Of a stretch of DNA of 64,000 nt, positions 42,579 through 50,824 are shown one piece after another. Numbering within the stretch: position 1 is the stretch's first letter; each line of letters starts with the position of its first letter. Under the pieces are notes generated by a model. The model made no database searches, was not told the origin of the DNA, and saw nothing but the letters and a program-made list of their open reading frames with translations. The DNA lies in assembly GCA_016708345.1 (NCBI GenBank), contig JADJFX010000003.1, positions 62,001 to 126,000 on the forward strand. Reading direction: 5' to 3'. The position numbers were made by a program, and so were the translations under genes. This stretch comes from Candidatus Rhodoferax bjergmarkensis (lineage in GTDB: Bacteria > Pseudomonadota > Gammaproteobacteria > Burkholderiales > Burkholderiaceae_C).

Positions 42579-43655
42579 TCAGTGCGGAAAAGGCCATAGG
42601 CGCAATTTCTGTTTGCCAGTGGACCACAACTTGGCCAATCCGTGTGGTTCCACAATCAGAAACCAGACGATCAGGGCACCAAAGATGATTTGCTCCGCAT
42701 GCGAAATCCCAGCGGTTGAAATCTGAACGCCCACCAGGGAGCCGACCCACGGCAGCAACTGGTTCAGCACAATCGGCAAGGTCACGATGAAGCCAGCCCC
42801 AAAGAAACTGCCCATGATGGAGCCCATGCCGCCAATGATGACCATGAACAGCAGTTTGAACGACAGGTCCACCGAAAATGCTGCCGGCTCCCAGGCTCCC
42901 AGGTAAACAAAGCCCCACAGACCGCCGGCCACACCCACGATGAAGGAGCTCACGGCGAACGCACTGAGCTTTGCGTACATGGGGCGGATGCCAATCACGC
43001 TGGCGGCAACGTCCATATCGCGGATGGCCATCCACTCACGGCCAATCGCACTGCGTACCAAATTCTTGGCAAGCAGTGCCAGAACGACCAGGATGGACAG
43101 GCAAAAAAGGTATTTCGAGACCGGACTCTCAATGGGCAGTCCGAATACCTGAAGACCGGACACGGAGACTGAGCCGGAGGGCGAATCGTTGGTCAACCAT
43201 TTGATGCGCAGAAACATCCAGTCGCTGAAAAATTGCGCCGCCAGCGTGGCCACTGCCAGATAAAGCCCCTTGACGCGCAGACTGGGCAGGCCAAACAAAA
43301 TGCCAAACGCCGCCGAACACAGTCCGCCCAGCGTCAAGGCCACCAGCAAGGGCATGCCGGGAATGCGGACAAAGAAGTTAAAGGCCGCATAAGCGCCCAC
43401 GGCCATAAAAGCCGCTGAACCGAGGGAGATTTGTCCGCAGTACCCCACCAAAATATTCACACCCAGGGCCGTCAGGGCCATGATCAGAAAGGGGATCAAA
43501 ATGGCTCGGAACATGTATTCGCTGCCCAGCAGCGGCACCAGCACAAATGCCGCCGCGATCAGCAGCAACACCGCCCAGCGATCTTGCGCAATCGGAAAGA
43601 TCTGGCTGTCAGCGCTGTAACTGGTTTTGAACTGGCCGTTTTCTCTGTAGAACAT
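42579..43655 (-). CDS. livM: branched-chain-type ABC permease LivM
   Basis: 358 residues with about eight membrane helices (LLLIAAAFVLVPLLG, ILIPFLIMALTALGVNILVG, YCGQISLGSAAFMAVGAYAA, IVGVAGGLWGFVYLG, LLFMVIIGGMGSIMGSFFG). GQISLGSAAFMAVGAYAA and the EAA-like loop GREWMAIRDMDVAASVIG are diagnostic. It begins at ATG 43655, 145 bases from the livH stop, a gap that holds two hairpins. Confidence 0.92.
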   Translation of the reverse strand: MFYRENGQFKTSYSADSQIFPIAQDRWAVLLLIAAAFVLVPLLGSEYMFRAILIPFLIMALTALGVNILVGYCGQISLGSAAFMAVGAYAAFNFFVRIPGMPLLVALTLGGLCSAAFGILFGLPSLRVKGLYLAVATLAAQFFSDWMFLRIKWLTNDSPSGSVSVSGLQVFGLPIESPVSKYLFCLSILVVLALLAKNLVRSAIGREWMAIRDMDVAASVIGIRPMYAKLSAFAVSSFIVGVAGGLWGFVYLGAWEPAAFSVDLSFKLLFMVIIGGMGSIMGSFFGAGFIVTLPIVLNQLLPWVGSLVGVQISTAGISHAEQIIFGALIVWFLIVEPHGLAKLWSTGKQKLRLWPFPH

Positions 43656-43713
43656 GGTGTTGGCTTAAACGCAGTTACACGCGATCAATAAATTTTAGCG
43701 ACAATGGTCCACT

Positions 43714-43757
43714 GAAAAATAATCGAAGGTGATTTCATACTCGATCGATTATTTTTT
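43714..43757. other. hairpin 1 in the livH-livM gap (decayed copy)
   Basis: AAAAATAATCGA ... TCGATTATTTTT around GGTGATTTCATACTCGA. It resembles the second hairpin at 43795-43839 over the whole 44 bases, so the two look like a tandem duplication. Confidence 0.55.
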
Positions 43758-43794
43758 AGCTCCGACATAACTTGAATACAAGTTAGTCTTCACA

Positions 43795-43839
43795 GAAAAA
43801 TTATTGATCGCGAATTTCATACGCGATCAATAATTTTTC
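43795..43839. other. hairpin 2, overlapping the livH stop
   Basis: Perfect 18-bp stem GAAAAATTATTGATCGCG / its complement, 9-base loop, T5 at the end in the minus direction. The last codons of LivH (EKLLIAYEIRDQ) and its stop are inside the stem. Likely a partial terminator or mRNA stabiliser within the operon. Confidence 0.7.
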
Positions 43840-44745
43840 ACCGAACAAGCCTTGCGGCCGGTACAGCAGAAACAGCAGCGCCAGCACGTAGGCAAACCAG
43901 ATTTCGATGCCGCCGCCCACATAAGGCCCCAAATACACTTCGGACAACTTTTCACCCACACCGATGATGAGTCCGCCAATGATGGCGCCGGGCACCGACG
44001 TGAGCCCGCCCAGAATCACCACGGGCAGGGCACGCAGGGCCACGGTGGTGAGCGAAAACTGCACGCCCAGTTTGCTGCCCCAGATCATGCCCGCCACCAG
44101 CGCCACCACGCCAGCCACACACCAGACAATGACCCAGATGCGGTTCAGTGCAATGCCAATCGACTGCGCGGCCTGATGATCGTCCGCCACCGCCCGCAGG
44201 GCGCGGCCGGTGGCCGTTTTTTGGAAGAAAATGCTGAGCAGGGTTACCAGCACGGCGGCAAGCAGGGCTGCGTACAGGTCTTCCTTGTTGATCAAAATGC
44301 CGCCCTCAAACAGGCTCTCAAGTACCAGAATCGGATCTTTGGGCATGCCGATGTCAATGGTGTAAATATCACCGCCAAAAATGGTTTGGCCCATGCCATC
44401 CAGAAAATAACTGATGCCCAAGGTGGCCATCAGCAAGGTGGTGCCCTCTTGGTTCACCAGATGGCGCAGCACCAGCCGTTCGATCAGCCAGGCCACCCCA
44501 AACATCATCAAGCCCGCACCGATAAAGGCCAGCACATTGGCGGCTATCGGGTTGTGGATGCCTGTCCAGCCGGGGATCCACTGGGCAAAACGGGCCATGC
44601 CCAAGGCGGCCAACAAAACCATGGCACCTTGTGCAAAGTTGAAGACGCCGGACGCCTTGTAGATCAGCACAAAGCCCAGCGCCACCAGCGAATAGAGCAT
44701 GCCCGCCATCAGGCCACCGAGGAGTGTTTCTACAAAAAATCCCAT
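43801..44745 (-). CDS. livH: branched-chain-type ABC permease LivH
   Basis: 314 residues with about eight helices: LLGGLMAGMLYSLVALGFVL, IYKASGVFNFAQGAMVLLAA, TTLLMATLGISYFLDGMGQT, the EAA-type loop GRALRAVADDHQAAQSIGIA, and PVVILGGLTSVPGAIIGGLI. Pairs with LivM to form the channel. Its 3' end lies in a perfect hairpin, and livM starts 145 bases later. Confidence 0.92.
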   Translation of the reverse strand: MGFFVETLLGGLMAGMLYSLVALGFVLIYKASGVFNFAQGAMVLLAALGMARFAQWIPGWTGIHNPIAANVLAFIGAGLMMFGVAWLIERLVLRHLVNQEGTTLLMATLGISYFLDGMGQTIFGGDIYTIDIGMPKDPILVLESLFEGGILINKEDLYAALLAAVLVTLLSIFFQKTATGRALRAVADDHQAAQSIGIALNRIWVIVWCVAGVVALVAGMIWGSKLGVQFSLTTVALRALPVVILGGLTSVPGAIIGGLIIGVGEKLSEVYLGPYVGGGIEIWFAYVLALLFLLYRPQGLFGEKLLIAYEIRDQ

Positions 44746-44753
44746 AACTGTTC

Positions 44754-45557
44754 TTAGTGTGATGTGCCCAGATAGGCGCTGATGACTTCGGGGTTGTTGC
44801 GGACTTCATCCGGTGTGCCGTCGCCGATTTTTTTGCCATAGTCCAGCACCACCACGCGGTCGGAAATGTCCATCACCACCCCCATGTCGTGTTCAATCAG
44901 CACCACCGTGGTGCCGAACTCTTCGTTGACGTCCAGCACAAAGCGGCACATGTCCTGCTTCTCTTCCACATTCATGCCGGCCATCGGCTCGTCCAGCAGC
45001 AACACCTGCGGCTCCATCGCCAGCGCGCGCCCCAGGTCCACCCGTTTTTGCAGGCCATAGGGCAACTGGCCGACCGGGGTTTTGCGCCAGGCCTGGATTT
45101 CCAGAAAGTCGATGATGTGCTCCACCGCCTCTCGGTGCTGCTCTTCTTCGCGCTGGGCCGGGCCAATGCCAAACGGGTTGCGAAAGGCCTGCCACAGCAG
45201 GCTGCTCCTGATTTTGAGGTTGCGCCCGGTCATCAGGTTGTCAATCACGCTCATGCCCTTGAACAGTGCCAAGTTCTGAAACGTGCGGCCAATGCCCATC
45301 ACCGCGACCTGATGGCTGTCCATGTGGCTGAAGGTTTGGCCGCGAAAGCTGATGGTGCCCTGCTGCGGCACATACACCCCGTTGATGCAATTGAGCATGG
45401 AGCTTTTGCCAGCACCATTGGGGCCGATGATGGCGCGCACTTCATGCTCGCGCACATCGAATGAAATATCGGACAAAGCTTTGACGCCACCGAAACTCAG
45501 GGAGATGTTTTTCACGTCAAGAATGACGTCCCCCTTTGTTTTTTCTTCGTTGTTCAT
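44754..45557 (-). CDS. livG: branched-chain-type ABC ATP-binding protein LivG
   Basis: 267 residues. Walker A AIIGPNGAGKSSMLNCING, Q-loop and LivG-specific MGIGRTFQNLALFKGMSVID, signature QLPYGLQKRVDLGRALAMEP, Walker B VLLLDEPMAGMNVEEK, H-loop VVLIEHDMGVVM. It overlaps the start of the acyl-CoA ligase's stop region by four bases (45554-45557) and precedes livH by eight bases. Confidence 0.93.
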   Translation of the reverse strand: MNNEEKTKGDVILDVKNISLSFGGVKALSDISFDVREHEVRAIIGPNGAGKSSMLNCINGVYVPQQGTISFRGQTFSHMDSHQVAVMGIGRTFQNLALFKGMSVIDNLMTGRNLKIRSSLLWQAFRNPFGIGPAQREEEQHREAVEHIIDFLEIQAWRKTPVGQLPYGLQKRVDLGRALAMEPQVLLLDEPMAGMNVEEKQDMCRFVLDVNEEFGTTVVLIEHDMGVVMDISDRVVVLDYGKKIGDGTPDEVRNNPEVISAYLGTSH

Positions 45558-47500
45558 GCGGCCACCTTGACAGGGGCAAATGTTTTTGCGTCGTCGACTC
45601 GCAGCGTAGCACTGACACGGCCCGTGCGTCCGTCTTCAAACTTGACCTGCGTTTCGATGAACTGCGAGTTTTTGCCAGCATACAAGGCATCCACCAGCAC
45701 AGCGTATTTTTCAGCAATAAAACCCCGGCGAACCTTGTTGGTGCGGGTCAACTCGCCGTCGTCGGCGTCCAGCTCCTTGTGCAGTACCAAAAATCGGCTC
45801 ACTTGCGAGCCCGCCAGCAGGGAGTCCGCGCTCAATTCGGTGTTCACCTTCTCGACGCATTCCTTGATGAGTTGGTACACCTCGGGCTTTTGGGCCAGAT
45901 CGGTGTAACCGGCATAGGGCAGGTTGCGCCTTTCGGCCCAGTTGCCCACCGCATCAAAATCGATGTTGATCAGCACGCACACTTTTTCGCGGCCATCCCC
46001 ATAGGCCACCACTTCTTTGATGTGCGGGAAAAATTTGAGCTTGTTCTCCACGTACTTGGGGGCAAACATGGCTCCGTCATGAGTGCCGCCCTTGATGCGG
46101 CCCACGTCTTTCACGCGGTCGATGATCTTGAGGTGGCCATTGGCATCCAGAAAACCCGCGTCGCTGGTGTGGTACCAGCCATCCGGGCTCAGCACCTCGG
46201 CGGTGGCGGCGGGGTCTTTGAAATACGCCTTGAAGAGGCCCGGTGACTTGACCAGAATTTCGCCGTTGCTGGACACCTTGATTTGGACCCCGGCAATGGG
46301 CACTCCGACTGTGTCCGCCCGTGCCTGGTTGTCTGGCTGCAGGCAAACAAATACCGCCGTTTCGGTGGAACCGTACAACTGTTTGAGGTTGATGCCGATC
46401 GAACGGTAAAACCTGAAAAGGTCCGGGCCAATGGCTTCGCCCGCTGTGTAGGCGACCCGCACGCGGCTGAATCCCAGGTTGTTGCGCAAGGGGCCGTACA
46501 CCAGCAGATTGCCCAAACCGTACAAAAGGTCGTTGGTCAGCGAAACCGCATGGCCGTCCAATTTGGCTGGCCCCACCCGTTTGGCCAGGTGCATGAAATA
46601 CCGGAACATGCCTCGCTTGAGGGCTCCTGCGTCTTCCATGCGGATCATCACGCTGGTGAGCAAGCCTTCAAACACCCGTGGTGGCGCAAAGTAATAGGTG
46701 GGGCCGATTTCCTTCAGATCGATGGTCACAGTGGCGGCTGACTCCGGGCAGTTCACCACGTAGCCGCAGGCCAGCCACTGCGCGTAGCTGAAGATGTTCT
46801 GCCCGATCCAGGCCGGAGGCAGGTAGGCCAGCACCTCTTCGTCAGGCCTAAGCTTGTCAAATTCCGCCCCCGCCTTGGCCCGGTTCAGCAAGGAGTTGTG
46901 GGTATGCACCACGCCCTTGGGGTTGCCGGTGGTGCCGGAAGTGAAAAACATGGCACCTACATCACCTGGCTTGACCTGATCGACTTGTGCCCTGAAAAAA
47001 TCTGTTTGTTGCAAAGCGGCTGCCTTGCCCGTGGCCACCAGGTCGTCAACGGATAAAAGGCCTGCATGGTCGCAATGGCGCAGCCCGCGCGGATCGTCAA
47101 AGAAAATATGGGCGAGCTGCGGGCACTGCGCACGGATTTCAAGCAGCTTGTCCACTTGCTCCTGGTCTTCGGCAAGCGCAAAGCACACCTCGGCATTGTT
47201 GATGGGAAAGACGCACTCGATGGCGGCTGCATCCTGGTACAAGGGAATCGGGATGGCTCCGAGCGATTGCACCGCCAGCATGGTGGCATACAGCCGGGGT
47301 CGGTTCGCTCCCAGCACCACCATATGAGCTCCCCGGCGCAGACCGGCTTGATGCAAGCCGCAGGCCAAGTGCTCCACCAGCACGGCCAGATCCATCCATG
47401 TCAAGGTTTGCCAGATGCCGAACGCTTTCTCCCGCATGGCAGGCGCGCGTGGTCGCTGGGCGGCATGGTTCAAAAGGAGGCTGGGAAACGTGGTCTGCAT
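45554..47500 (-). CDS. AMP-dependent long-chain-type acyl-CoA ligase
   Basis: 648 residues from ATG 47500 (MQTTFPSLLLNHAAQRPRAP); a frame running to 47860 antisense to dapF is spurious. Adenylate-forming motifs: MFFTSGTTGNPKGVVHTHNS (P-loop), YLPPAWIGQNIFSY, LYGSTETAVFVCLQPD, GWYHTSDAGFLDANGHLKII and DRVKDVGRIKGGTHDGAMFA. It loads a carboxylic acid onto CoA. It is the first gene of the liv operon and suggests that the imported compound, or a chain derived from it, is activated straight after entry. Confidence 0.9.
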   Translation of the reverse strand: MQTTFPSLLLNHAAQRPRAPAMREKAFGIWQTLTWMDLAVLVEHLACGLHQAGLRRGAHMVVLGANRPRLYATMLAVQSLGAIPIPLYQDAAAIECVFPINNAEVCFALAEDQEQVDKLLEIRAQCPQLAHIFFDDPRGLRHCDHAGLLSVDDLVATGKAAALQQTDFFRAQVDQVKPGDVGAMFFTSGTTGNPKGVVHTHNSLLNRAKAGAEFDKLRPDEEVLAYLPPAWIGQNIFSYAQWLACGYVVNCPESAATVTIDLKEIGPTYYFAPPRVFEGLLTSVMIRMEDAGALKRGMFRYFMHLAKRVGPAKLDGHAVSLTNDLLYGLGNLLVYGPLRNNLGFSRVRVAYTAGEAIGPDLFRFYRSIGINLKQLYGSTETAVFVCLQPDNQARADTVGVPIAGVQIKVSSNGEILVKSPGLFKAYFKDPAATAEVLSPDGWYHTSDAGFLDANGHLKIIDRVKDVGRIKGGTHDGAMFAPKYVENKLKFFPHIKEVVAYGDGREKVCVLINIDFDAVGNWAERRNLPYAGYTDLAQKPEVYQLIKECVEKVNTELSADSLLAGSQVSRFLVLHKELDADDGELTRTNKVRRGFIAEKYAVLVDALYAGKNSQFIETQVKFEDGRTGRVSATLRVDDAKTFAPVKVAA

Positions 47501-47654
47501 TCCTGATCTTGGGTGCTTTATCCTCAAACAACGGTCCTTGCTGGCCACCCTGATGCAAGTCATCGGATGGCAGCAGCGGTTCGGATAATAGACTTTGATT
47601 TGATGTGAGGGCGTTGTTTGAGTGCCAAGACAGGGCTTTCCATCTAGGGGTTTT

Positions 47655-47678
47655 CCCTTCATCCTTGCAGATGAAGGG
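47655..47678. other. hairpin in the ligase-dapF divergent gap
   Basis: CCCTTCATC / GATGAAGGG with a six-base loop, in the 274-base gap between the divergent ligase and dapF genes. No T-run. It may be part of a regulatory region; nothing else distinct is visible in the gap. Confidence 0.35.
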
Positions 47679-47774
47679 CTGTGACGTCGCGGGTGGTCTG
47701 CCGTTTTGCCATTCAGACGGTGGCTCGACTGAGTAGGGTGATTGGTCGGCAGCTCTCGGGGGATAATTCCCGGC

Positions 47775-48665
47775 ATGCGAATACCGTTCACAAAAATGCA
47801 GGGCGCTGGCAATGACTTTGTGGTGCTCGATGAGACCCAAGGGCGACTGGGGCTGAGCACAGCGCACTACCGCTTGCTGGCTGACCGCCATTTTGGCGTG
47901 GGTGCTGACCAGATTTTGACCGTGCGCCCCTCGCCCGGCCCTGGCATTGATTTTGAGTACATCATCCACAACGCCGATGGTGCCGAGGTGGAGCAGTGCG
48001 GCAACGGTGCGCGTTGCTTTGCCCGCTTTGTGCGCGACCAGGGTTTGAGCGCCAAGGACACCCTGCGCGTTCAGACCCAAGCCGGCGTGATTGAACCCAG
48101 ACTGCATCCCGATGGCCGTGTGACGGTGAACATGGGTGCGCCCGTGTTCGAGCTGGACAAAATCCCGTTTGATGCCGCCAACTTGCAGCCACACACTACA
48201 GGTTTATGGCAAAAATGGCCTTTACCGCTTATGGATACTGCGCAAGCAGCTACTATTTTTGTAGCGATTGTGTCCATGGGAAACCCCCACGCCGTGCAAG
48301 TGGTGGACGATGTGCAGGCTTTTCCGGTGTTGGCCCAAGGCCCTTTGATCGAGCGGCACCCCCGTTTTCCCAAACGGGTGAACGCAGGCTTCATGCAAAT
48401 TGTGGACCGTGCCCACATTCGCCTGCGGGTGTTCGAGCGTGGCGCGGGCGAAACCCTGGCCTGCGGCTCGGGTGCTTGTGCGGCGGTGGTGGCGGGCATC
48501 CGGCTGGGCTTGCTTGACAACACGGTGGATGTCCAGACCCACGGCGGCGTGCTCAGCATTGCCTGGGCCGGCGCAGATACTGCGGTGATGATGACCGGGC
48601 CTGCTACCACTGTTTTTCGCGGCGAAATTGATTTACCTGATACTTTAGGGCTCGTTACGCAATAA
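47775..48665 (+). CDS. dapF: diaminopimelate epimerase
   Basis: 296 residues from ATG 47775. Interconverts LL- and meso-diaminopimelate for peptidoglycan and lysine. Both active-site regions are present: VEQCGNGARCFARFV (Cys about 78) and GETLACGSGACAAVVAG (Cys about 235), plus the N-terminal TKMQGAGNDFVVLDE. About residues 145-165 (KWPLPLMDTAQAATIFVAI) are encoded by an in-frame copy of the dispersed repeat, just before the conserved VSMGNPHAVQVVDDVQ. The last five codons lie in the left arm of a long palindrome. Confidence 0.94.
   Translation: MRIPFTKMQGAGNDFVVLDETQGRLGLSTAHYRLLADRHFGVGADQILTVRPSPGPGIDFEYIIHNADGAEVEQCGNGARCFARFVRDQGLSAKDTLRVQTQAGVIEPRLHPDGRVTVNMGAPVFELDKIPFDAANLQPHTTGLWQKWPLPLMDTAQAATIFVAIVSMGNPHAVQVVDDVQAFPVLAQGPLIERHPRFPKRVNAGFMQIVDRAHIRLRVFERGAGETLACGSGACAAVVAGIRLGLLDNTVDVQTHGGVLSIAWAGADTAVMMTGPATTVFRGEIDLPDTLGLVTQ
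48207..48270. repeat. dispersed palindromic repeat, copy 11, inside dapF
   Basis: Reverse orientation, in frame within dapF: AAAATGGCCTTTACCGCTTA, TGGATACTGCGCAAGCAGCT, ACTATTTTTGTAGC. It keeps the family pattern although it is coding. Confidence 0.87.
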
Positions 48666-48810
48666 CATGCACATTTGACTCTCCAGCTTGTGAAACGCAT
48701 TGCGTCGTTGTAAAACGCTTGTTTAGCAGAGCTAAACGGCACGCTTTACGCCTAGCACTGCATCCCAAAGCTTGAGTCCAAATGCGCAGCTTATTACGTA
48801 CCGAGCCCTT
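48647..48810. repeat. long imperfect palindrome between dapF and the DUF484 gene
   Basis: About 164 bp, symmetrical about the AGA loop at 48728-48730 with the innermost stem GTTTAGC/GCTAAAC. The outer arms (AGGGCTCGTTACGCAATAAC and its near complement ending GAGCCCT) match at most positions, with small gaps. It starts in the last dapF codons and ends one base before the DUF484 start. Confidence 0.75.
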
Positions 48811-49509
48811 ATGACTACATCCATCCCCCATCCCCTGACCAATCCGATTACCGAAGACGACATCGCCAACTACCTGGTCAACAGTCCTGATTTTTTTGAA
48901 CGCCACGCCGAACTGCTGGCCACCATTCGCCTGACCAGCCCGCACAGCCACCGCACGGTGAGTCTGCAGGAGCGCCAGGCGGAGATGCTGCGCGAAAAAA
49001 TCAAAGGGCTGGAGCACCGAATCATGGACATGATTCGCCATGGCAACGAAAACGCGATTTTGTCCGACAAGCTCCTGCACTGGGCGCGCGGCCTGTGTCT
49101 TGCCAACGACCTGCTGGAGTTGCCAGATCAGATTGTGAAAGAGATTCAGGCGCAGTTTTCCGTACCCCAGGTAGGGGTCAAAGTGTGGGATGTAGCACCA
49201 GAATTTGAAAACACCGAGTTTGCACAGGGGGTGAGTGATGACGCCAAGTTGTTTGCATCGTCCTTGTCAGAGCCGTTTTGTGGTGTCAATGCCGGTTTCG
49301 AGGCCGTGAGCTGGTTGCCAGCGCCCCAGGCTGCCGCGTCATTGGCAATTTTGCCCTTGCGCGTGGGCCAGTTGAAAGGCGTCACGCCGGCTTTTGGCCT
49401 TTTGGTGCTGGCTTCGCCTGACGAGCAGCGCTTCAACAGCACCATGGGCACTGATTTTCTGGTACACGTCGCCGAACTCGCCAGCGCCGCCTTGTCGCGC
49501 TTGAGGTAG
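48811..49509 (+). CDS. DUF484 family protein
   Basis: 232 residues from ATG 48811. DUF484 signature: DDIANYLVNSPDFFERHAEL, then RTVSLQERQAEMLREKIKGL and a C-terminal GAF-like domain (LAILPLRVGQLKGVTPAFGL, LVHVAELASAAL). Function unknown, but the gene is normally placed between dapF and xerC in proteobacteria, as here. It ends five bases before the xerC start. Confidence 0.9.
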   Translation: MTTSIPHPLTNPITEDDIANYLVNSPDFFERHAELLATIRLTSPHSHRTVSLQERQAEMLREKIKGLEHRIMDMIRHGNENAILSDKLLHWARGLCLANDLLELPDQIVKEIQAQFSVPQVGVKVWDVAPEFENTEFAQGVSDDAKLFASSLSEPFCGVNAGFEAVSWLPAPQAAASLAILPLRVGQLKGVTPAFGLLVLASPDEQRFNSTMGTDFLVHVAELASAALSRLR

Positions 49510-49513
49510 ACCT

Positions 49514-50446
49514 TTGGATGCTCTGGCCCACCGCTACCTGGATTACGTGCGCGTCGAAAAGCGGCTGGCCGTTCGCACGGTGGAGCTGTATGCCCTGGAC
49601 CTGCTCAAGCTGAGCGAGTATTGCGAACAGGCCCAGGTCGATCTGGTCAAGGTTAAAAACAGTCATATCCGCCGTTGGGTGGCCCACATGCATGGCGCTG
49701 GCCGCAGTGGCCGGGGCATTGCGCTGATTTTGTCCGGCTGGCGCGGTTTTTATACCTGGCTGGGCCGCGAAGGCTTGGTGCCCAGCAACCCGGTGCAGGA
49801 CGTGCGTGCGCCCAAAGCCGCCAAGCCGCTGCCCAAAGCCCTGAGCGTGGACGATGCGGTGCAATTGGCCAGCTTTGACAGTGAAGTGAACGATCCGTGG
49901 CTGGAGGCGCGCGATGCCGCCATGGTGGAGCTGCTCTATGGCGGCGGTTTGCGGGTGGGTGAGCTGACCGGGCTCGATGTGCTGGCCAGCCCCGCAGCCC
50001 GTGGCTGGGTTGATGTGCAGGCGGGCGAGGCGCATGTGCTGGGCAAGGGCTCCAAGCGGCGCACCGTGCCGGTGGGCACCCAGGCGGTGGCAGCTTTGCA
50101 GCACTGGCTGTTGCTGCGCGACCCGACCGGGACTCACACAACACAGCCTGCGCTGTTTATCGGGCACCATGGCACACGGCTGACGGCGCAGTCCATCTGG
50201 CAGCGCCTCAAGCGCCGAAGCGCCCAAGCCGGGCTGGCCACGCCGGTGCATCCGCACATGCTGCGCCATTCCTTTGCCAGCCATTTGCTGCAGTCCAGCA
50301 GCGATTTGCGGGCAGTGCAGGAGCTTTTAGGCCATGCCAACATCAGCACCACGCAGGTTTATACGCGGCTGGACTTTCAGCATCTGGCAAAAGCCTACGA
50401 TGCAGCGCACCCGCGCGCCAAGATCAAGCCGAGGGCCCAGAAATAG
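49514..50446 (+). CDS. xerC: tyrosine recombinase XerC
   Basis: 310 residues from a TTG at 49514. SAM-like N-terminal domain (YLDYVRVEKRLAVRTVELYA) and the catalytic domain with the full set of residues: Arg in YGGGLRVGELTG, Lys in VLGKGSKRRTVPV, H-x-x-R in HPHMLRHSFASHLL, His in ELLGHANISTTQ and the nucleophile Tyr in QVYTRLDF. It resolves chromosome dimers with XerD at dif. The dapF-DUF484-xerC order is the classical one. Confidence 0.94.
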   Translation: MDALAHRYLDYVRVEKRLAVRTVELYALDLLKLSEYCEQAQVDLVKVKNSHIRRWVAHMHGAGRSGRGIALILSGWRGFYTWLGREGLVPSNPVQDVRAPKAAKPLPKALSVDDAVQLASFDSEVNDPWLEARDAAMVELLYGGGLRVGELTGLDVLASPAARGWVDVQAGEAHVLGKGSKRRTVPVGTQAVAALQHWLLLRDPTGTHTTQPALFIGHHGTRLTAQSIWQRLKRRSAQAGLATPVHPHMLRHSFASHLLQSSSDLRAVQELLGHANISTTQVYTRLDFQHLAKAYDAAHPRAKIKPRAQK

Positions 50447-50482
50447 AACACACTGCCAAATTTGTCGACAGAAAGGTTCATC

Positions 50483-50794
50483 ATGCGCACGCAAGTCTTG
50501 GTTCGCCTTGAAAAGGGCGTTGAGTTCAGTTTCAATGTGGATGAGGCAGCACCCATGGCCCAAGAGCTTGCCCGCGCTTGGCTTGAAGGACAATTCACCG
50601 CGCTGGACTGCGAACCGCTGCGCGCCAGCGGCAAGGTGTTGACGGCGGACAAGGTGCTGGTGGTTGCAAAGGCCGCTGGCCTTGCCCTGTTTGCCGATGA
50701 AATATGGGCGTTGGATTATGTGCGCGCCGTGCATGGTGCGCTGGGCAAACCCATGATTCGGGTTGATGTGCCCGCCATGGCCGTGACGTATTGA
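50483..50794 (+). CDS. small protein of unknown function
   Basis: 103 residues from ATG 50483, preceded by AGAAAGG. Starts MRTQVLVRLEKGVEFSFNVD, contains AAPMAQELARAWLEGQFTAL and ends AVHGALGKPMIRVDVPAMAV. No recognised domain, no membrane segment. Convergent with the following ATPase gene. Codon pattern looks like a real gene. Confidence 0.7.
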   Translation: MRTQVLVRLEKGVEFSFNVDEAAPMAQELARAWLEGQFTALDCEPLRASGKVLTADKVLVVAKAAGLALFADEIWALDYVRAVHGALGKPMIRVDVPAMAVTY

Positions 50795-50824
50795 CGATGT
50801 TCCTCTCAGCATTCCTTGACCACT

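Noticed and set aside
42520..43035. N-terminal extension of the livK frame
   Set aside because: Runs antisense-frame through livM coding sequence with Trp/Arg/His-rich junk; the ATG at 42519 has a ribosome site and signal peptide.
47139..48194. 351-codon minus-strand frame spanning the ligase and dapF
   Set aside because: Crosses two divergent real genes and their intergenic region; composition is a shadow.
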